Shown in pieces: positions 1 through 8,087 of a DNA stretch of 43,981 nt. Positions within the stretch are counted from its first letter, which is position 1. Each line of letters starts with the position of its first letter. A model generated the notes under the pieces. It was not told where the DNA came from. It did not search any database and saw only the letters and a list, made by a program, of their open reading frames with translations. Both the position numbers and the translations under genes were made by a program. The stretch spans positions 1-43,981 of the forward strand of contig PCBK01000071.1 in NCBI GenBank assembly GCA_002731275.1. The letters are read 5' to 3'. The stretch is from Deltaproteobacteria bacterium (GTDB lineage Bacteria; Myxococcota_C; UBA6777).

Positions 1-388
1 CGAACTGTGCGAGGTGTGGGTGGATCAACTTGAGGGCATAGCGGCTCTCGCGTACGGTGTCGTAACACAAGAACACCTGCCCCATCCCTCCTTGGCCCAG
101 TTGTCTTTCCAGGTAATATCGCCCCAACAGGTACTGACCAGCGGTGATAGATTGTGGTCCAGGGTGATGGAATTGTGCATCGAGAGGAGTCAGTGAACGC
201 CTCATATGGGGGGCGGGGTGTTGGCCCACAGCAGGTTGAGATTGCGAAACCGGCACAGGAGAAGGAGCGGGATTGAGTTGCGCAAGCAACACTCGCTTTG
301 TCTCCTGAAATTCTTCCTTGGTCAAGCCACCAATCTTGTGCAGCTCAACTAGGTCTCTAAGAACGTTGAATAGATCTTCTCGGCTCAT
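1..388 (-). CDS. Ser/Thr protein kinase, N-terminal part (cut by window edge)
   Basis: Reading the minus strand from an ATG at 388 gives 129 codons that stay open to the window edge. Residues 1-38 form a short helical segment of the SHOCT type (hydrophobic residues, then HKIGGLTKEEF and KRVLLAQL), followed by a Pro/Gln-rich linker. Around residue 90 a Hanks-type kinase domain begins: YLERQLGQGGMGQVF is the glycine-rich ATP loop and YALKLI holds the ATP-anchoring lysine. The catalytic loop lies outside the window, so activity cannot be judged. A GAGG stands 11 bases before the ATG. The gene follows the histidine kinase by 80 bases on the same strand, so a shared signalling operon is likely. 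Bacterial kinases of this family phosphorylate Ser/Thr on target proteins; the substrate is unknown. Confidence 0.85.
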   Translation of the reverse strand, partial: MSREDLFNVLRDLVELHKIGGLTKEEFQETKRVLLAQLNPAPSPVPVSQSQPAVGQHPAPHMRRSLTPLDAQFHHPGPQSITAGQYLLGRYYLERQLGQGGMGQVFLCYDTVRESRYALKLIHPHLAQF

Positions 389-468
389 CCCCGAAACTAC
401 CTCATGGGTTTCAATCGAAAATTCACACCTGTCGACTTGTTGGAAGGCATTTTTACAAACGCCATGGA

Positions 469-1929
469 TTACTTGCTGGATGAAGGATGCGTTCCGACCG
501 GCATTTCAAAAAAGAAGGTGTTGCCCCCTTCTTCACCTGGAAAAAATCCAATTTGTCCACCGAGCTGCTCGATGATCGCTTTGCTGATACTAAGTCCAAG
601 TCCAGTATCCCCTTGTTGTCGGGTATTTGATGTATCAGCCTGGGCAAATTTTTGAAAGATACGACTACGGAATGCTTCGGGGATACTAGGTCCGTGGTCG
701 GTGATCGCGACGCGAACACGTTCTGCATCAAGGGATGCGACGATATCGACAGTTTCGTCTGACGGGGAAAATTTTGCAGCGTTAAAGAGGAGCTTTGTCA
801 CGACTTGGAAGAGTCGATCTTCATCGGCGAGGACGTTTACATCGTCCATTCCCTCTTGCATATGCAGGGCAAACTGTACTTTGTATTGGATACCATAGGT
901 GGCCTGACAGGCTTCGACGGCCTGCTTGAGCAGTTGGAGGATCGGAAGCTGACGGCGCTGCAGGCTCATCTTTCCGGACTCCATGCGATCGATGTCGAGG
1001 ATATCGTTGATCAGACGTACGAGCCGCTCGCTGTTTTTGTGTGCGATATCGACGAGGGTTTTCACGTGCAGCGGGATATCGCCGGCGGTTCCCTTGGAGA
1101 TCAGACCGAGTGAGCCTCGGATAGAGGTGAGAGAGGTGCGCATATCGTGTGTGAGGATGGAGATGAACTCGTTGCGCATCTGCTCCATATGTTTGCGCTC
1201 GGTGATGTCACGCATCAAGATCAAGAAATCATTTTCGCCACCAGGGACGACCCGCGCTTCGTAGTCCATGAAGTTCCCATTGCGGGCGAGCTCAAACTCA
1301 ACTTGCTCACTACTTTCGGTCGCGGAGACTTGTTGAATGGTATGTGTCAGAAGAGTCTCAATGGAAGGTGGTAAGGCAGCAGAGAGGGGCTGCCCAACAA
1401 GCTCCGAAGGCTTCTCTGTCAGACCAATCTTTTCGGCACCTTTCAGATCGAGGAAGTGACAGTCTGCGCCGACACGGAAGAGCACGTCGGGGACTGCGTT
1501 AAGGATCGCGCGGTTTTTGGCTTCGCTCAACAGCAGCGCTTCTTCGGCACGTTTTCGATGGAGCTGTGTGTGGATACGTGCGAGCGCGACAGGAAAATCG
1601 ATAGGCTTTGTGACATAATCATTGGCCCCAAGGTTGAGGGCTTCGACGATATCCTTGCTCTGATCTTTCGCGCTCACCATGATGACTGGTAATTCTGCCA
1701 TCGTGTAATCTTTGCGCAAGATCTTGAGGATCTCGATCCCGTTGATCTCGGGCATCATGATATCGAGAAGGATCACGTCGAAGGATTCAACGGCGATCAT
1801 CTCGAGCGCTTGCCGACCATGCTCAGCGACTTTTGTGAAAAATCCCTTGCGCTGTAATCGGCGAGAGAGCATATCCCGGTTCATCTCGTTATCATCAACG
1901 ATAAGCAGGGAGCCTTTTGAAACAGTCAT
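469..1929 (-). CDS. Hybrid sensor: REC-PAS-histidine kinase
   Basis: A 486-aa cytoplasmic protein without membrane segments. Residues 8-120 are a receiver domain (acid pair D12/D13, phospho-acceptor D56 in ILLDIMMPE, conserved Lys in VTKPI near 108). Residues about 135-245 form a PAS domain (RAILNAVPDVLFRV ... LMRDITERK). HisKA carries the phospho-accepting His near residue 261 (LTHDMRTSLTSI). The HATPase_c domain has the N box (LLFNAAKFSP), a G1 box DHGPSIP in which the second glycine of DxGxG is Ser, and an intact G2 box DTGLGLSI. An upstream TTG at 1938 lies directly on a GGAGG, so the ATG at 1929, ten bases after GGAGG, is the better start. It follows the response regulator by 66 bases. 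REC-first kinases usually take phosphate from an upstream kinase and switch output; the signal is unknown. Confidence 0.9.
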   Translation of the reverse strand: MTVSKGSLLIVDDNEMNRDMLSRRLQRKGFFTKVAEHGRQALEMIAVESFDVILLDIMMPEINGIEILKILRKDYTMAELPVIMVSAKDQSKDIVEALNLGANDYVTKPIDFPVALARIHTQLHRKRAEEALLLSEAKNRAILNAVPDVLFRVGADCHFLDLKGAEKIGLTEKPSELVGQPLSAALPPSIETLLTHTIQQVSATESSEQVEFELARNGNFMDYEARVVPGGENDFLILMRDITERKHMEQMRNEFISILTHDMRTSLTSIRGSLGLISKGTAGDIPLHVKTLVDIAHKNSERLVRLINDILDIDRMESGKMSLQRRQLPILQLLKQAVEACQATYGIQYKVQFALHMQEGMDDVNVLADEDRLFQVVTKLLFNAAKFSPSDETVDIVASLDAERVRVAITDHGPSIPEAFRSRIFQKFAQADTSNTRQQGDTGLGLSISKAIIEQLGGQIGFFPGEEGGNTFFFEMPVGTHPSSSK

Positions 1930-1995
1930 ACGAAACAAGCCTCCAGATCAAGAACGTATCGCTCTTTTCGGCAAGGATGTTGTAAGAAAGGTATA

Positions 1996-2358
1996 TTACT
2001 CACCAAGGAGTGTGTTGATCTTACCAAGCAAGCGCTTAAATTCGACAGGTTTGGTGTCGTAATCATCACAACCTGCTTCGAGGGCTCGCTCTCGGTCGCC
2101 AGCCATCGCGTGCGCAGTCAGCGCAATCACGGGAATGTCTTTAGTATCGTTGTCACCTTTGATTCGACGTGTGGCTTCCCAACCGTCAAGCTCAGGCAGG
2201 CTCATATCCATCAAAATCAACGATGGTTTTTCTGCGGATGCCATCCGGACCCCTTCGAGGCCATCACTTGCAATCACAACAGTGTAGCCCTTCCTCTTCA
2301 GTCGCCGCGACAACATATCCCGATTCATCTCGTTATCTTCGACCAAGAGTATCTTCAT
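1996..2358 (-). CDS. Single-domain response regulator (CheY-like)
   Basis: A 120-aa protein that is only a receiver domain: acidic pocket E7/D8, phospho-acceptor D51 in LILMDMSLPE, conserved Thr/Ala in ALTAHA and Lys103 in DTKPVEF. There is no output domain, so it should act by protein-protein contact or as a phosphotransfer intermediate. The ATG at 2358 has GGAGAGA seven bases upstream; open frame continues upstream without another good start. The segment NEMNRDMLSRRL is identical in this protein and in the receiver domain of the next gene, so the two receivers look like paralogues from a local duplication. It is the first gene of the minus-strand signalling group. Confidence 0.92.
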   Translation of the reverse strand: MKILLVEDNEMNRDMLSRRLKRKGYTVVIASDGLEGVRMASAEKPSLILMDMSLPELDGWEATRRIKGDNDTKDIPVIALTAHAMAGDRERALEAGCDDYDTKPVEFKRLLGKINTLLGE

Positions 2359-2991
2359 CGACTTATCTCTCCGATATGTAGGCATGGGAGGCTTTTCTAC
2401 TATATGAGTAAACGGCCCAACGCCCTTCCCAAGTGCTCTATGTGATGTAACGACAAGCACAACAAATCACCGCCAAATCAAACGAAATGAACATTCCACC
2501 TGGTGTGTGGGTCGGTGATGTTTAGCTCTTCTCCTAAAAAATGGTCTCGCCATTGTACACGGTTCTCCCCAAAGACACCAGACCATTTCGCAGATTCCTT
2601 CCCCAGATGTCTCTCAAGACAAACAACTCGTCTATCTTTTCAACAGCTTACACATATCATTTTTTCCCATCTCTGCGCCACACCCCTTGCGAACGTAACC
2701 TTCTTCCCAAACATAACCACCTCTTCCCGCCCTCTCTACCAACACTCCCAACTGCAAGAAAAAGCTTGACATTCATCAAGTCATGGTGTAATGTCAACGC
2801 CTGTCCAACTTCATGCAATTTTTTCCTTGCGATACTCTATTTGTTTATGCTCGAAATATGATTATGCGTACCCTCTGTCCATCCTGACAACAGGGTTTCG
2901 ATAGATAGATTTTTATGCTTTCACCCCACAACTTGCCGTAAGGCCCAAACCAGGTGAGCCGCGACAAACACCTGGAAGAGAGAAAAGAGAC
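2359..2991. other. Long intergenic region between divergent units
   Basis: About 630 bases separate the minus-strand signalling genes from the next plus-strand gene. The open frames here (for example 2541-2861) start without ribosome binding sites, have low-complexity composition and match no family I know, so I do not call them genes. The region should hold promoters for both sides. Its one clear structure is the dyad at 2766-2797. The stretch 2815-2920 is AT-rich. Confidence 0.5.
2766..2797. promoter_or_regulatory. Perfect 8-bp dyad, possible operator/promoter
   Basis: TTGACATT at 2766-2773 is mirrored by AATGTCAA at 2790-2797, separated by 16 bases. The left arm contains a consensus -35 box (TTGACA), and TGTAAT (5/6 of a -10 box) lies 15 bases further on, with TAATGT at 17 bases. 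A factor bound to both arms would cover the promoter. The downstream gene would be the one at 2992, about 190 bases away. The dyad is seen; its regulatory role is inference. Confidence 0.4.
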
Positions 2992-3735
2992 ATGCAACTC
3001 CGCAACCTCGAATCAACATCCAATGAAAAGCATGACGATGCTTTAGCATTTTCCTCATCCTTTCGCTTTCGCTTCGAAAAAAGCGTAGAGGTCTACGTCC
3101 AATCCTTTCGTGGCCTCCCCCTTCGTATCCGCACACAAAACGAATGGGGACAATTTGATTGCATGCTCCCAGAACACTTCCAAGAAGCCGCTGAAGACGT
3201 CATGAGAGAGACCCAAGAGAGCGATCAAGACATGTGCTGGTTCTTGTATGGTTACCGCCACGGCCTCCTCGAAGAAGTCGCACAACTCGTAACAAGAGAA
3301 ATTGCCGCGACCATCGATGAATCCCAACTCGAATCCTGGAAGCACAAAGCGCTCAACTACCAACACTCCACCTCCTCCGTCTCTCTCCTCCGACACTACC
3401 TGCGAAATCATCCCACCTCCTTTCAGCACGTCCGCCCCAAAGAAGCACTCTTCCAAACAGGCAGCTTCAACGCACTTCACGAACAATCCCAAGAGCTAGA
3501 CGCGGTGCCACACCAAACAGGCGCCCACACGGCTTTCAAAGTCGCCGCCGGACACGCCAACCGCCTCGATCAAGAACACTTCGACCACATCGAAGATGCC
3601 AGCTCATTCGCCTCCATGATCAAAGCGATGAACTCTCCAAGCCAGACCTTGCGCCAAACTGCGTACCAATACTTTCTGACGCAATGTCAAAACAGCTGCG
3701 ATGTCTACATCCCCCGTCGCGCAAGAAAAAAATAG
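2992..3735 (+). CDS. Hypothetical protein, 247 aa
   Basis: I do not recognise this protein. The ATG has a purine-rich GGAAGAGAGAAAAGAG stretch just upstream, and codon use (C-rich third positions) matches the real genes of the window. There is no signal peptide or membrane segment. The sequence is hydrophilic, with many Gln, His and Glu residues, a fairly structured first half (FRGLPLRIRTQNEWGQFDCML, LYGYRHGLLEEVAQLV) and a probably looser second half. It ends in the basic tail PRRARKK. It is probably cytoplasmic. No neighbour suggests a function; it is a monocistronic unit after the long regulatory gap. Confidence 0.7.
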   Translation: MQLRNLESTSNEKHDDALAFSSSFRFRFEKSVEVYVQSFRGLPLRIRTQNEWGQFDCMLPEHFQEAAEDVMRETQESDQDMCWFLYGYRHGLLEEVAQLVTREIAATIDESQLESWKHKALNYQHSTSSVSLLRHYLRNHPTSFQHVRPKEALFQTGSFNALHEQSQELDAVPHQTGAHTAFKVAAGHANRLDQEHFDHIEDASSFASMIKAMNSPSQTLRQTAYQYFLTQCQNSCDVYIPRRARKK

Positions 3736-3962
3736 ACATTCCTCCCCTCCACTCTTCACCTCCCCCGATAAAAATACATCTTCCAACACACATACCTATA
3801 TGCAACGACAAAACGAAGACAGCGTCGCACCCTGTTGCCGATCTTCACCTGTTGCGATAAACATGTCCGCTCAACTCCCTGCACCCACTCCCAGGCGCAG
3901 GTTTATTTTTGACTGTAGCTCCGCGTTGTCCTGCGGATTTTCTTTGCGAGGTATCTGTACCC

Positions 3963-5093
3963 ATGACACATAAGCCTACCGCTCCACGTCTTCCCTTTCG
4001 TTATCTCTTGCCACTCTTCATCTTGTGTCAATGTGCGCTGTTTGGCCTCGGAGGATGCAAACTCCCAGATGAAGGTGCCGGAAAAATCGGCGCCATCAAA
4101 AAATGGGGACTCTCCCTCGACGAACGCATCCAGTCGACGCCCACCGTCGATCAACAGGGGAATATTTACGTAGGCTCCTCCGATCAGCACATGTACGCGA
4201 TCTCCCCAAGCGGACAAATCAAATGGAAACACAAAGAAAAGGGTATCACACTGAGCCCTTCGATCGCGCCAAATGGTGACATCGTCTATACAACAGGCGA
4301 AGGCCATCTCATCGTACTCTCCTCCAAGGGCGATCTACGCTGGAAACGCCAACCCCGCCAAAAACTCGCGGGCTGTGCTCCTGTCATCACAAAAAGCGGC
4401 GTCGTCCTTACCAGCGGCGATCTCGTCCTCGTCTCGTACAACCTGAAAGATGGAAAACCACACATCGTCGGCAAAAAACTCCCCCTCATCCAAACCTGTA
4501 TCTACCCAGGCGAAGGCGACAACTTCTACTTTGGTGACAACAAAAAGCTCTACGCATGGCACATCTCCAAAGGCAAGCAGTGGGAGTACCCCATCAATAC
4601 ATCCTTCAGCGGACCCACACGTGACAAACAAGGAAATCTATACCTCGGAACATTTGACGCTCGCCTCGTCGCTATCAGCGCCAAAGGAAAGCTGCTCTGG
4701 CAAACACAACTCGCACCTATCCCTACAGAGAACCCAAAAGATCCCTCCGCGCTATTTCAACCCTACGTCGGTCCCAAAGGAAATATCTACGCAGTTCGTT
4801 ACAACGAAGGACTTTACAGCTTTACCCCAAAAGGCAAAAAACGTTGGCTGCTCAAACAGGATCTCAAACCCTTTGCGAGCAAACTCGCGATCGCCAACGA
4901 CGGCATGATCTACTTTGGTACCAATGATCACTATGTGTACGCTGTCACAAGCGAAGGAAAACTGCACTATCGCTTCTTGACCAAACGCCGTGTGCTGTTT
5001 GGTGGCGCCCTCTCCCCAGACCAAAAGACTCTCTATATCGGTTCATTCGACCACCATCTCTACGCTCTTCATGCGCACAAAAAGAGCAAGTAA
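3963..5093 (+). CDS. PQQ-type beta-propeller lipoprotein
   Basis: A 376-aa exported protein. Residues 1-32 form a lipoprotein signal (basic start, hydrophobic LLPLFILCQCALFGL, then LGGC with Cys32 as the lipidated residue). The rest is a run of about seven blade repeats of the type 'GNIYVGSSDQHMYAISPSG-IKW', recurring as GNLYLGTFDARLVAISAKG, GNIYAVRYNEGLYSFTPKG, GMIYFGTNDHYVYAVTSEG and TLYIGSFDHHLYAL. These match the PQQ-like/BamB-type propeller fold; I see no quinoprotein dehydrogenase active site, so a scaffold role at the outer membrane is more likely than enzyme activity. The frame is open upstream, but the ATG at 3963 with GAGG 11 bases before it gives the intact signal peptide. BamB itself is an alternative name I cannot support by context. 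Confidence 0.88.
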   Translation: MTHKPTAPRLPFRYLLPLFILCQCALFGLGGCKLPDEGAGKIGAIKKWGLSLDERIQSTPTVDQQGNIYVGSSDQHMYAISPSGQIKWKHKEKGITLSPSIAPNGDIVYTTGEGHLIVLSSKGDLRWKRQPRQKLAGCAPVITKSGVVLTSGDLVLVSYNLKDGKPHIVGKKLPLIQTCIYPGEGDNFYFGDNKKLYAWHISKGKQWEYPINTSFSGPTRDKQGNLYLGTFDARLVAISAKGKLLWQTQLAPIPTENPKDPSALFQPYVGPKGNIYAVRYNEGLYSFTPKGKKRWLLKQDLKPFASKLAIANDGMIYFGTNDHYVYAVTSEGKLHYRFLTKRRVLFGGALSPDQKTLYIGSFDHHLYALHAHKKSK

Positions 5094-5108
5094 AGAAAAC
5101 ATAGAAAG

Positions 5109-5945
5109 TCAAAAGACCCACGAAAGTTGGATATTTGGAAGCCAATGAAACCCCTTCTTGTCCCCTGTCATGTAGACAATGTCTAACCCCGTTAAAAAGG
5201 AAAACCCCCAACTCGACAGGTAGTGAATCCCTCCCCCAACATGGTAAGAAGGTCCAGAGAGCTTGATCCCCTGCTCCGAACGATCCAGTGGCGTCTGCAC
5301 CACAACCCCTGCGGACACGTAGGGAGACCAATGAAACATACGCAGCAAGATCACCTGCAAAGACAGATCGAACGTTTGCAACACAGGTGAAAATGTCAAC
5401 GTGGGCTGAAACATCCCCGCGAACAACATACCAAACTGCACCCCTAGCAACCCATTGATCCCCAGCGTCAACCCTAACGAAAGAGCCATATCTCTAGACT
5501 TTGTGTAAGGAATGGTCTGTTTGCGTGCTGCCTTGTCGGCCTGGAGCTGTTGGTAACGGGCAAAGAACTTTTTGTCATCTACCAAGTGGGGATTGATCGA
5601 TAAAGCCCGCGCGTAACACCAACGAGAACGGCGACGCAAACGACTGCGCTCGTACAGCTCACCAAGTGAGATGTAGACCTCCGACAAGACGCGCCGGATT
5701 TTGAGCTGCTCAGGCGCCAAACGCCTCGCCTCTTCGAGTACACGAATGGCCTTTTGGATATGACCTTTGTGGTGAAAATCGATCCCACGTTGCATCAACA
5801 TCAACGCATGCTCGATACGATGCGAGGAGTGAGCAGATTCTCGCGCCTTCGGCATGGCCTCATCGCTGCTCGTTGCCGACGCAAAGGCCTGCGCACTTCC
5901 AGCACACACCCAACACACCAAAATGAAATGACTCAGATATCGCAT
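5109..5945 (-). CDS. TPR-repeat envelope protein with beta-barrel-like C-terminus
   Basis: A 278-aa secreted protein. Residues 1-22 form a signal peptide (FILVCWVCAGSAQAFA). Residues about 43-140 contain TPR-like helices (ALMLMQRGIDFHHKGHIQKAI, LEEARRLAPEQLKIRRVLSEVY, RWCYARALSINPHL). From residue 155 on the protein turns into alternating hydrophobic strands (LGLTLGINGLLGV, FDLSLQVILLRMF, YVSAGVVVQTPL, GFSFLTGLDIVYM) and ends in Phe after LSW, as outer-membrane proteins do. The frame extends upstream to about 6044, but the ATG at 5945 after GGAAGAAC starts the signal peptide. It converges on the propeller gene, 15 bases stop to stop. The function is unknown. Confidence 0.78.
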   Translation of the reverse strand: MRYLSHFILVCWVCAGSAQAFASATSSDEAMPKARESAHSSHRIEHALMLMQRGIDFHHKGHIQKAIRVLEEARRLAPEQLKIRRVLSEVYISLGELYERSRLRRRSRWCYARALSINPHLVDDKKFFARYQQLQADKAARKQTIPYTKSRDMALSLGLTLGINGLLGVQFGMLFAGMFQPTLTFSPVLQTFDLSLQVILLRMFHWSPYVSAGVVVQTPLDRSEQGIKLSGPSYHVGGGIHYLSSWGFSFLTGLDIVYMTGDKKGFHWLPNIQLSWVF

Positions 5946-6197
5946 CAAGTTCTTCCGTGTTCTCCGAACAAAAAGTGAAATGACAGAGACAACCCTCCTT
6001 GGCAGATTGTCCACAGCACCTGCTTTGGGTTGCTCGCCTTCCAACGAGTGTCAAACTTCCCTTTGCATAAATGAGGCCACAACACAAAAACCACAAGACC
6101 TCACACAATCGCCCCTCCAATCTGCGTGTATCACAACACAAAAGTCAAATCTCACGCTCCGCGAAGAGTGTGTCTTTTTTTCACATGTGCAAAAAGC

Positions 6198-6764
6198 TCA
6201 CACCACCACAGGAAACTCAACCCACTCTGGAGGCAACTCCTTGACCAAGAAATGCTCGGCTTCGGGGTGAAAGAAGACAACCCCTGCGTTGTGCGCATCG
6301 AGCGCTCGAATCGCGAGAATACAAGGTGAAGAAGTCCTGCGCAGCGCAACGATCCGCGCACGCTCTTCGGAGACAGAGAGATGGACAAACTGCCTCCCCA
6401 TAGGCAACAAACCATCACGACGAATCGCTGGCAGGATATCCTCAACGGTCCCATGAAATAACGTTTCCGGTGGAATCTTCGGTGTGTAGTGGATGGCTCT
6501 GACATCTCGACTGTGACCATACCGGGCGCGTACAAACGCGCCGAGACGCTCAAAACGCCGATGTTCAGGAGGCTCACTTTCGATCAGCTGCTCGACTTCA
6601 TGTCGGGTGTATTGTTTTGTTGGGGCATAGGTCGCAAGCGCGTGACAAAGAGCATCAAGCCGCACAAAGCCTTGCGTATCCAAAGACAGCCCCGCCTCTG
6701 CGCCAGCGTGCCTCAAGAGATAAGACATTGTTCGTGAAAGAGATCTCTGTCGAGCTGAATGCAC
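6198..6764 (-). CDS. kptA: RNA 2'-phosphotransferase KptA/Tpt1
   Basis: A 188-aa member of the KptA/Tpt1 family, close to the usual 180-aa length. Seen: LSRTMSYLLRH with the catalytic Arg18-His19 pair, GLSLDTQGFVRLDAL (winged-helix part), VRARYGHS (family form is close to IRAxQGHS, with Tyr for Gln here), LFHGT, and GLLPMGRQFVHLS in the ADP-ribosyltransferase half. In eukaryotes Tpt1 moves the 2'-phosphate left by tRNA ligation to NAD+; bacterial members have the activity, but their natural substrate is unsettled. The start is GTG at 6764, eight bases after GGTGG. No tRNA ligase is nearby. The gene is divergent from prs across 217 bases. Confidence 0.9.
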   Translation of the reverse strand: MHSARQRSLSRTMSYLLRHAGAEAGLSLDTQGFVRLDALCHALATYAPTKQYTRHEVEQLIESEPPEHRRFERLGAFVRARYGHSRDVRAIHYTPKIPPETLFHGTVEDILPAIRRDGLLPMGRQFVHLSVSEERARIVALRRTSSPCILAIRALDAHNAGVVFFHPEAEHFLVKELPPEWVEFPVVV

Positions 6765-6817
6765 TTATACAACCACCTTCCCAGGACAGGCATACGATCA
6801 AAAAGAAAAGTAGAACG

Positions 6818-6831
6818 TTAGTTTTAACTAA
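6818..6831. promoter_or_regulatory. Palindrome between kptA and prs
   Basis: TTAGTTTTAACTAA is a perfect inverted repeat (arms TTAGTT/AACTAA, two-base centre) in the AT-rich gap between the divergent genes kptA and prs. It lies 54 bases upstream of the kptA GTG and 150 bases upstream of the prs ATG. It could be an operator acting on either gene. A TTGACT at about 6887 lies nearer prs but has no strong -10 partner. Confidence 0.35.
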
Positions 6832-6981
6832 ATCCAGAAAGATAAACCATTGTCAAGACCTCTCTGGTTTTTTGTGTGGAACCTTTGACTCCTTACATCA
6901 AGATTGATACATGGGCTGCGAAAGAACGGAGGAGCGATCCTCAAGGATAATATTTCCAGACGCCAAAATCAGGAGTCACCA

Positions 6982-7926
6982 ATGCGGTATGGCAATTTAC
7001 AAATCTTCTCTGGAAGCGCACACCCAGAGCTCGCTGAAAATATCTGTCGTTACCTCGGAACGAAACCAAGCAGTCGAGACATCATCCGCTTTGCCAACGA
7101 AAACCTCATGATCCAAATCAAAGAAAACGTACGTGGCAACGACGTTTTCGTCATCCAACCTTCTTGTGGTGCCGTCAGTGACGGCATCATCGAGTTGTTG
7201 ATCATGCTCGACGCATTGCGCTCAGCATCGGCAGGACGTATCACAGCAGTCATCCCGTACTTTCCTTATGTCAGATCGGATAAAAAAGATCGCCCTCGTA
7301 TCTCCATCGCGGCCAGATTGATGGCTGACCTGATCCAAACAGCAGGCGCTGACCGCGTCCTCACAATGGATCTTCACGCTCCTCAAATTCAAGGCTTCTT
7401 TCACATCCCGATGGATCAAATCAGCGCACGCCCCATCCTCTGTCAGGAGCTCGAACGACGAAACATGGACAACACAGTGCTCGTCGCAAGTGATGTTGGA
7501 GAGGCCAAAGACGTCGGCGCATTTGCCCGTATCCTTGGGCGTCCTGTCGCGATTATCGACAAGCGCCGCTTCGCAGATGACGACAAAGCCGTTCCCACAC
7601 ACCTCGTTGGTGATGTCGCAGGTATGGACGCGATCCTCGTTGACGATGAGATCGCAACCGGAGGCACCCTGGTCGAAGCCTGTAACTTCCTGCTCGAACA
7701 CGGCGCCAACTCCGTTCGCGCAGCAGCCACACACCCGATCTTCTGTGGTCCAGCGATTGAGCGCTTCAAGAACTCCCAAATCGAAGAAGTCATCGTCACC
7801 AACACTGTCCCCGTCCCACCCGAAAAGCAGCTCGACAAAATCACTGTCTTGTCTGTCGCTGAGTTGTTTGCTGAGGCCATCAGACGCATTCATCACAGCG
7901 AGTCCGTAGGCGCGATGCTCAACTAA
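6982..7926 (+). CDS. prs: Ribose-phosphate pyrophosphokinase (PRPP synthase)
   Basis: A 314-aa class I PRPP synthase, full length for the family (310-320). It makes PRPP from ribose 5-phosphate and ATP for purine, pyrimidine, His, Trp and NAD synthesis. Seen: the N-terminal FSGSAHPELAENICRYLG, the flexible loop region YVRSDKKDRPRISIAARL, TMDLHAPQIQGFF (metal/ATP site) and the ribose-5-phosphate loop LVDDEIATGGTL. The frame is open upstream to 6904, but AGGAG at 6971 sits six bases before the ATG at 6982, which also matches the family N-terminus. It stands alone as a transcription unit. Confidence 0.97.
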   Translation: MRYGNLQIFSGSAHPELAENICRYLGTKPSSRDIIRFANENLMIQIKENVRGNDVFVIQPSCGAVSDGIIELLIMLDALRSASAGRITAVIPYFPYVRSDKKDRPRISIAARLMADLIQTAGADRVLTMDLHAPQIQGFFHIPMDQISARPILCQELERRNMDNTVLVASDVGEAKDVGAFARILGRPVAIIDKRRFADDDKAVPTHLVGDVAGMDAILVDDEIATGGTLVEACNFLLEHGANSVRAAATHPIFCGPAIERFKNSQIEEVIVTNTVPVPPEKQLDKITVLSVAELFAEAIRRIHHSESVGAMLN

Positions 7927-8087
7927 CATCACCAAAACAACAAGCGCTCCCACCACACAAGGCATCATCTCCCCCCTTCCTCCGCACACTCACGAAAACC
8001 CTCTCTATTTTCCACTGGTTGAATCTGCTCTTTCGCGATACAATCCCGCCACGTACGAAACACACCAACAAGGCGGAGTTTAGCAAG

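Noticed and set aside
2541-2861. 106-codon open frame in the long gap before 2992
   Set aside because: No ribosome binding site, Pro/Thr/Phe-rich composition unlike the neighbours, and it covers the dyad/promoter region.
7222-7989. 255-codon open frame antisense to prs
   Set aside because: It is a shadow of the conserved PRPP synthase; Cys/Asp/Val-rich nonsense composition.
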